This document shows positions 12,274 through 13,757 of a DNA stretch of 13,757 bases, piece by piece; positions within the stretch are counted from its first letter, which is position 1, and each line of letters begins with the position of its first letter. Source of the DNA: DATKPC01 sp035524275 (GTDB lineage Bacteria; Pseudomonadota; Gammaproteobacteria; Burkholderiales; Burkholderiaceae_F). The position numbers and the translations under genes are program-made. The DNA lies in contig DATKPC010000111.1 in the NCBI GenBank assembly GCA_035524275.1, positions 1 to 13,757 of the forward strand, read 5' to 3'. Under the pieces are notes generated by a model. It searched no databases and was not told the DNA's origin. It was given only the letters and a program-made list of their open reading frames with translations.

Positions 12274-13757
12274 ATGAATGATCCGAAGGAAGGTTTCATT
12301 GGCCGCTCGATCGAGCGTCGCGAGGACTACCGGTTCCTGACCGGGCAGGGGCAGTACACCGATGACGTGACGCTGCCGCAGCAGAGCTACGCCGTCTTCG
12401 TCCGCAGCCCGCACGCCCACGCGCACATCCGCTCGATCGACACCGCCGAAGCGCTCAAGTCGCCGGGCGTCCTCGCCGTCTTCACCGGGCAGGACCTCGC
12501 GGGCATCGGCGGCCTGCCGTGCGGCTGGCTCATCAATTCGCTCGACGGCACCCCGATGAAGGAGCCGAAGCACCCCGTCCTCGCCGAGGGCAAGGTGCGC
12601 CACGTCGGCGACCAGGTCGCGATGGTGGTCGGCGAGACGCTCGCCGCGGCAAAGGCGGGCGCGAACCTCGTCGCGGTCGACTACGATCCCTTGCCGGCGG
12701 TCGCCGACACGGCCACCGCGGCCGGCGCAGGCACCGCCGTCCACGACATCGCGCCCGACAACGTCTGCTACACATGGGGCTGCGGCGACAAGGCCGCAGT
12801 CGACGCGGCCTTCGCGAAGGCCGCGCACGTCACGACGCTGGAGTTCGTCAACAACCGGCTGGTCCCCAACGCGATCGAGCCGCGAGCCGCCAATGCGATG
12901 TACTCGCGCGCCGACGACAGCTACACGCTGTACGTCGCGAACCAGAACCCGCACGTCGAGCGCCTGCTGATGACCGCGTTCGTCCTCGGCCTGCCCGAGC
13001 ACAAGGTCCGCGTGGTCGCTCCGGACGTCGGCGGCGGTTTCGGTTCGAAGATCTTCCTGTACGCCGAGGACACGGCGCTCGTCTGGGCCAGCCGGCGCGT
13101 CGGCCGTCCGATCAAATGGACCGCCGAGCGTTCCGAGAGCTTCCTCACGGACGCTCATGGTCGCGATCATGTCTCGAAGGCCGAACTGGCGTTGGACGCA
13201 AGCGGCAAATTCCTGGCGCTGCGCGTGCATACGACGGCGAACCTTGGCGCCTACTTGTCGACGTTTTCGTCCGCGGTGCCGACGATCCTCTACGCGACGC
13301 TGCTTGCCGGGCAATACGCGACGCCCGCGATCTACGCCGAGGTCAAGGCGGTGTTCACGAACACCGCGCCGGTCGACGCCTATCGCGGCGCGGGCCGCCC
13401 GGAGGCCACGTACCTGCTCGAACGCACGGTCGAGACCGCGGCGCGGGAACTGAAGATGGATCCGGCCGAGTTGCGGCGCAAGAACTTCATTCGCCAGTTC
13501 CCTTATGCGACGCCGGTCGGGCTGACCTACGACACCGGCGACTACGAGGCGACAATGAGCCGGGCCCTCGAACTGGCCGACGTCAAGGGGTACGGCGCGC
13601 GCAAGGCGCAGAGTGCACAGAAGGGACTGCTGCGCGGGATCGGCTACTCGGCGTACATCGAGGCGTGCGGAATCGCGCCGTCGAACATCGCCGGAGCCCT
13701 CGGCGCGCGCGCCGGCCTCTTCGAGGCGGGCGAAGTGCGAGTGCATCCGACCGGAAA
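12274..13757 (+). CDS. coxL: Form II CoxL-like molybdopterin subunit, N-terminal part (cut by right edge)
   Basis: Catalytic subunit of a molybdenum hydroxylase; 494 codons are in the window and the full protein would be about 760-800 aa. The start ATG follows AGGAG by 6 bases and gives MNDPKEGFIGRSIERREDYRFLTGQGQYTDDV, the family's usual opening. Visible motifs are the cofactor-binding GGGFGSK (253-259), VNNRLVPNAIEPRA (about 195-208) and the active-site loop AYRGAGR (369-375). The loop is decisive: form I CO dehydrogenases have AYRCSFR with the cysteine that binds copper, whereas AYRGAGR marks form II proteins whose substrate is often unknown. The catalytic glutamate region near the C-terminus is outside the window. 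A medium FAD subunit (coxM) would be expected next. Confidence 0.93.
   Translation, partial: MNDPKEGFIGRSIERREDYRFLTGQGQYTDDVTLPQQSYAVFVRSPHAHAHIRSIDTAEALKSPGVLAVFTGQDLAGIGGLPCGWLINSLDGTPMKEPKHPVLAEGKVRHVGDQVAMVVGETLAAAKAGANLVAVDYDPLPAVADTATAAGAGTAVHDIAPDNVCYTWGCGDKAAVDAAFAKAAHVTTLEFVNNRLVPNAIEPRAANAMYSRADDSYTLYVANQNPHVERLLMTAFVLGLPEHKVRVVAPDVGGGFGSKIFLYAEDTALVWASRRVGRPIKWTAERSESFLTDAHGRDHVSKAELALDASGKFLALRVHTTANLGAYLSTFSSAVPTILYATLLAGQYATPAIYAEVKAVFTNTAPVDAYRGAGRPEATYLLERTVETAARELKMDPAELRRKNFIRQFPYATPVGLTYDTGDYEATMSRALELADVKGYGARKAQSAQKGLLRGIGYSAYIEACGIAPSNIAGALGARAGLFEAGEVRVHPTG

Noticed and set aside
12133..13746. A 537-codon minus-strand frame opposite coxL
   Set aside because: The plus strand shows the GGGFGSK and AYRGAGR motifs in frame; the opposite frame has none.
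12274..13757. A form I CO dehydrogenase
   Set aside because: The active-site loop is AYRGAGR, lacking the copper-binding cysteine of AYRCSFR.
1..13757. CRISPR arrays, insertion sequences, tRNA or rRNA genes
   Set aside because: No regularly spaced repeats, transposase motifs, terminal inverted repeats around a gene, or tRNA cloverleaf sequence were seen on either strand.

Overview
This is a 13.8 kb piece of a high-GC chromosome, most likely from a betaproteobacterium (Burkholderiales-like). The evidence is a Knallgas-type hydrogenase close to Cupriavidus HoxK/HoxG, a TIGR01841-type phasin, a form II CoxL-like molybdenum hydroxylase and strongly GC-biased third codon positions. The assignment rests on protein resemblance only; there is no rRNA or tRNA in the window.

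Layout. (1) 1-1739, minus strand: the start of an uptake [NiFe]-hydrogenase operon. It has a complete small subunit (hoxK, with Tat signal and the six-cysteine proximal-cluster pattern of O2-tolerant enzymes) and the N-terminal 215 residues of the large subunit (hoxG), which leaves the window at the left edge. (2) 1740-2189: a 450-base divergent regulatory region. It holds a near-perfect sigma-54 promoter facing hoxK and, about 165-185 bases upstream of the predicted start site, two adjacent perfect palindromes that look like an enhancer site. (3) 2190-4116, plus: a DUF2087-like/TadA fusion overlapping an S66 LD-carboxypeptidase gene, followed by a hairpin. (4) 4306-7031: a six-TM hybrid sensor kinase (plus) convergent with a NarL/LuxR-type response regulator (minus). 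(5) 7303-8598: dctA, a C4-dicarboxylate symporter. (6) 8681-10276: an MFS_3/EntS-like exporter with an extra C-terminal soluble domain. (7) 10277-10604: a non-coding stretch with a sharply AT-rich core, leading into a phasin gene (10605-11144) that ends in a very strong GNRA-loop hairpin. (8) 11280-11582: a small ABM-fold protein. (9) 11790 to the right edge: coxS-like [2Fe-2S] subunit and coxL-like form II molybdopterin subunit, cut off by the window end.

Together the genes suggest a mixotroph: H2 oxidation at the membrane, possible use of CO or another small substrate through a molybdenum hydroxylase, uptake of C4-dicarboxylates and storage of carbon as polyhydroxyalkanoate. No mobile element, CRISPR array, tRNA or rRNA was seen. 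All the protein families are known. The most interesting signals are regulatory: the hydrogenase sigma-54 promoter with its double palindrome, the AT-rich island before the phasin gene, and an isolated 17-bp dyad before coxS. The TadA fusion and the elongated receiver domain of the hybrid kinase are the main protein-level oddities.
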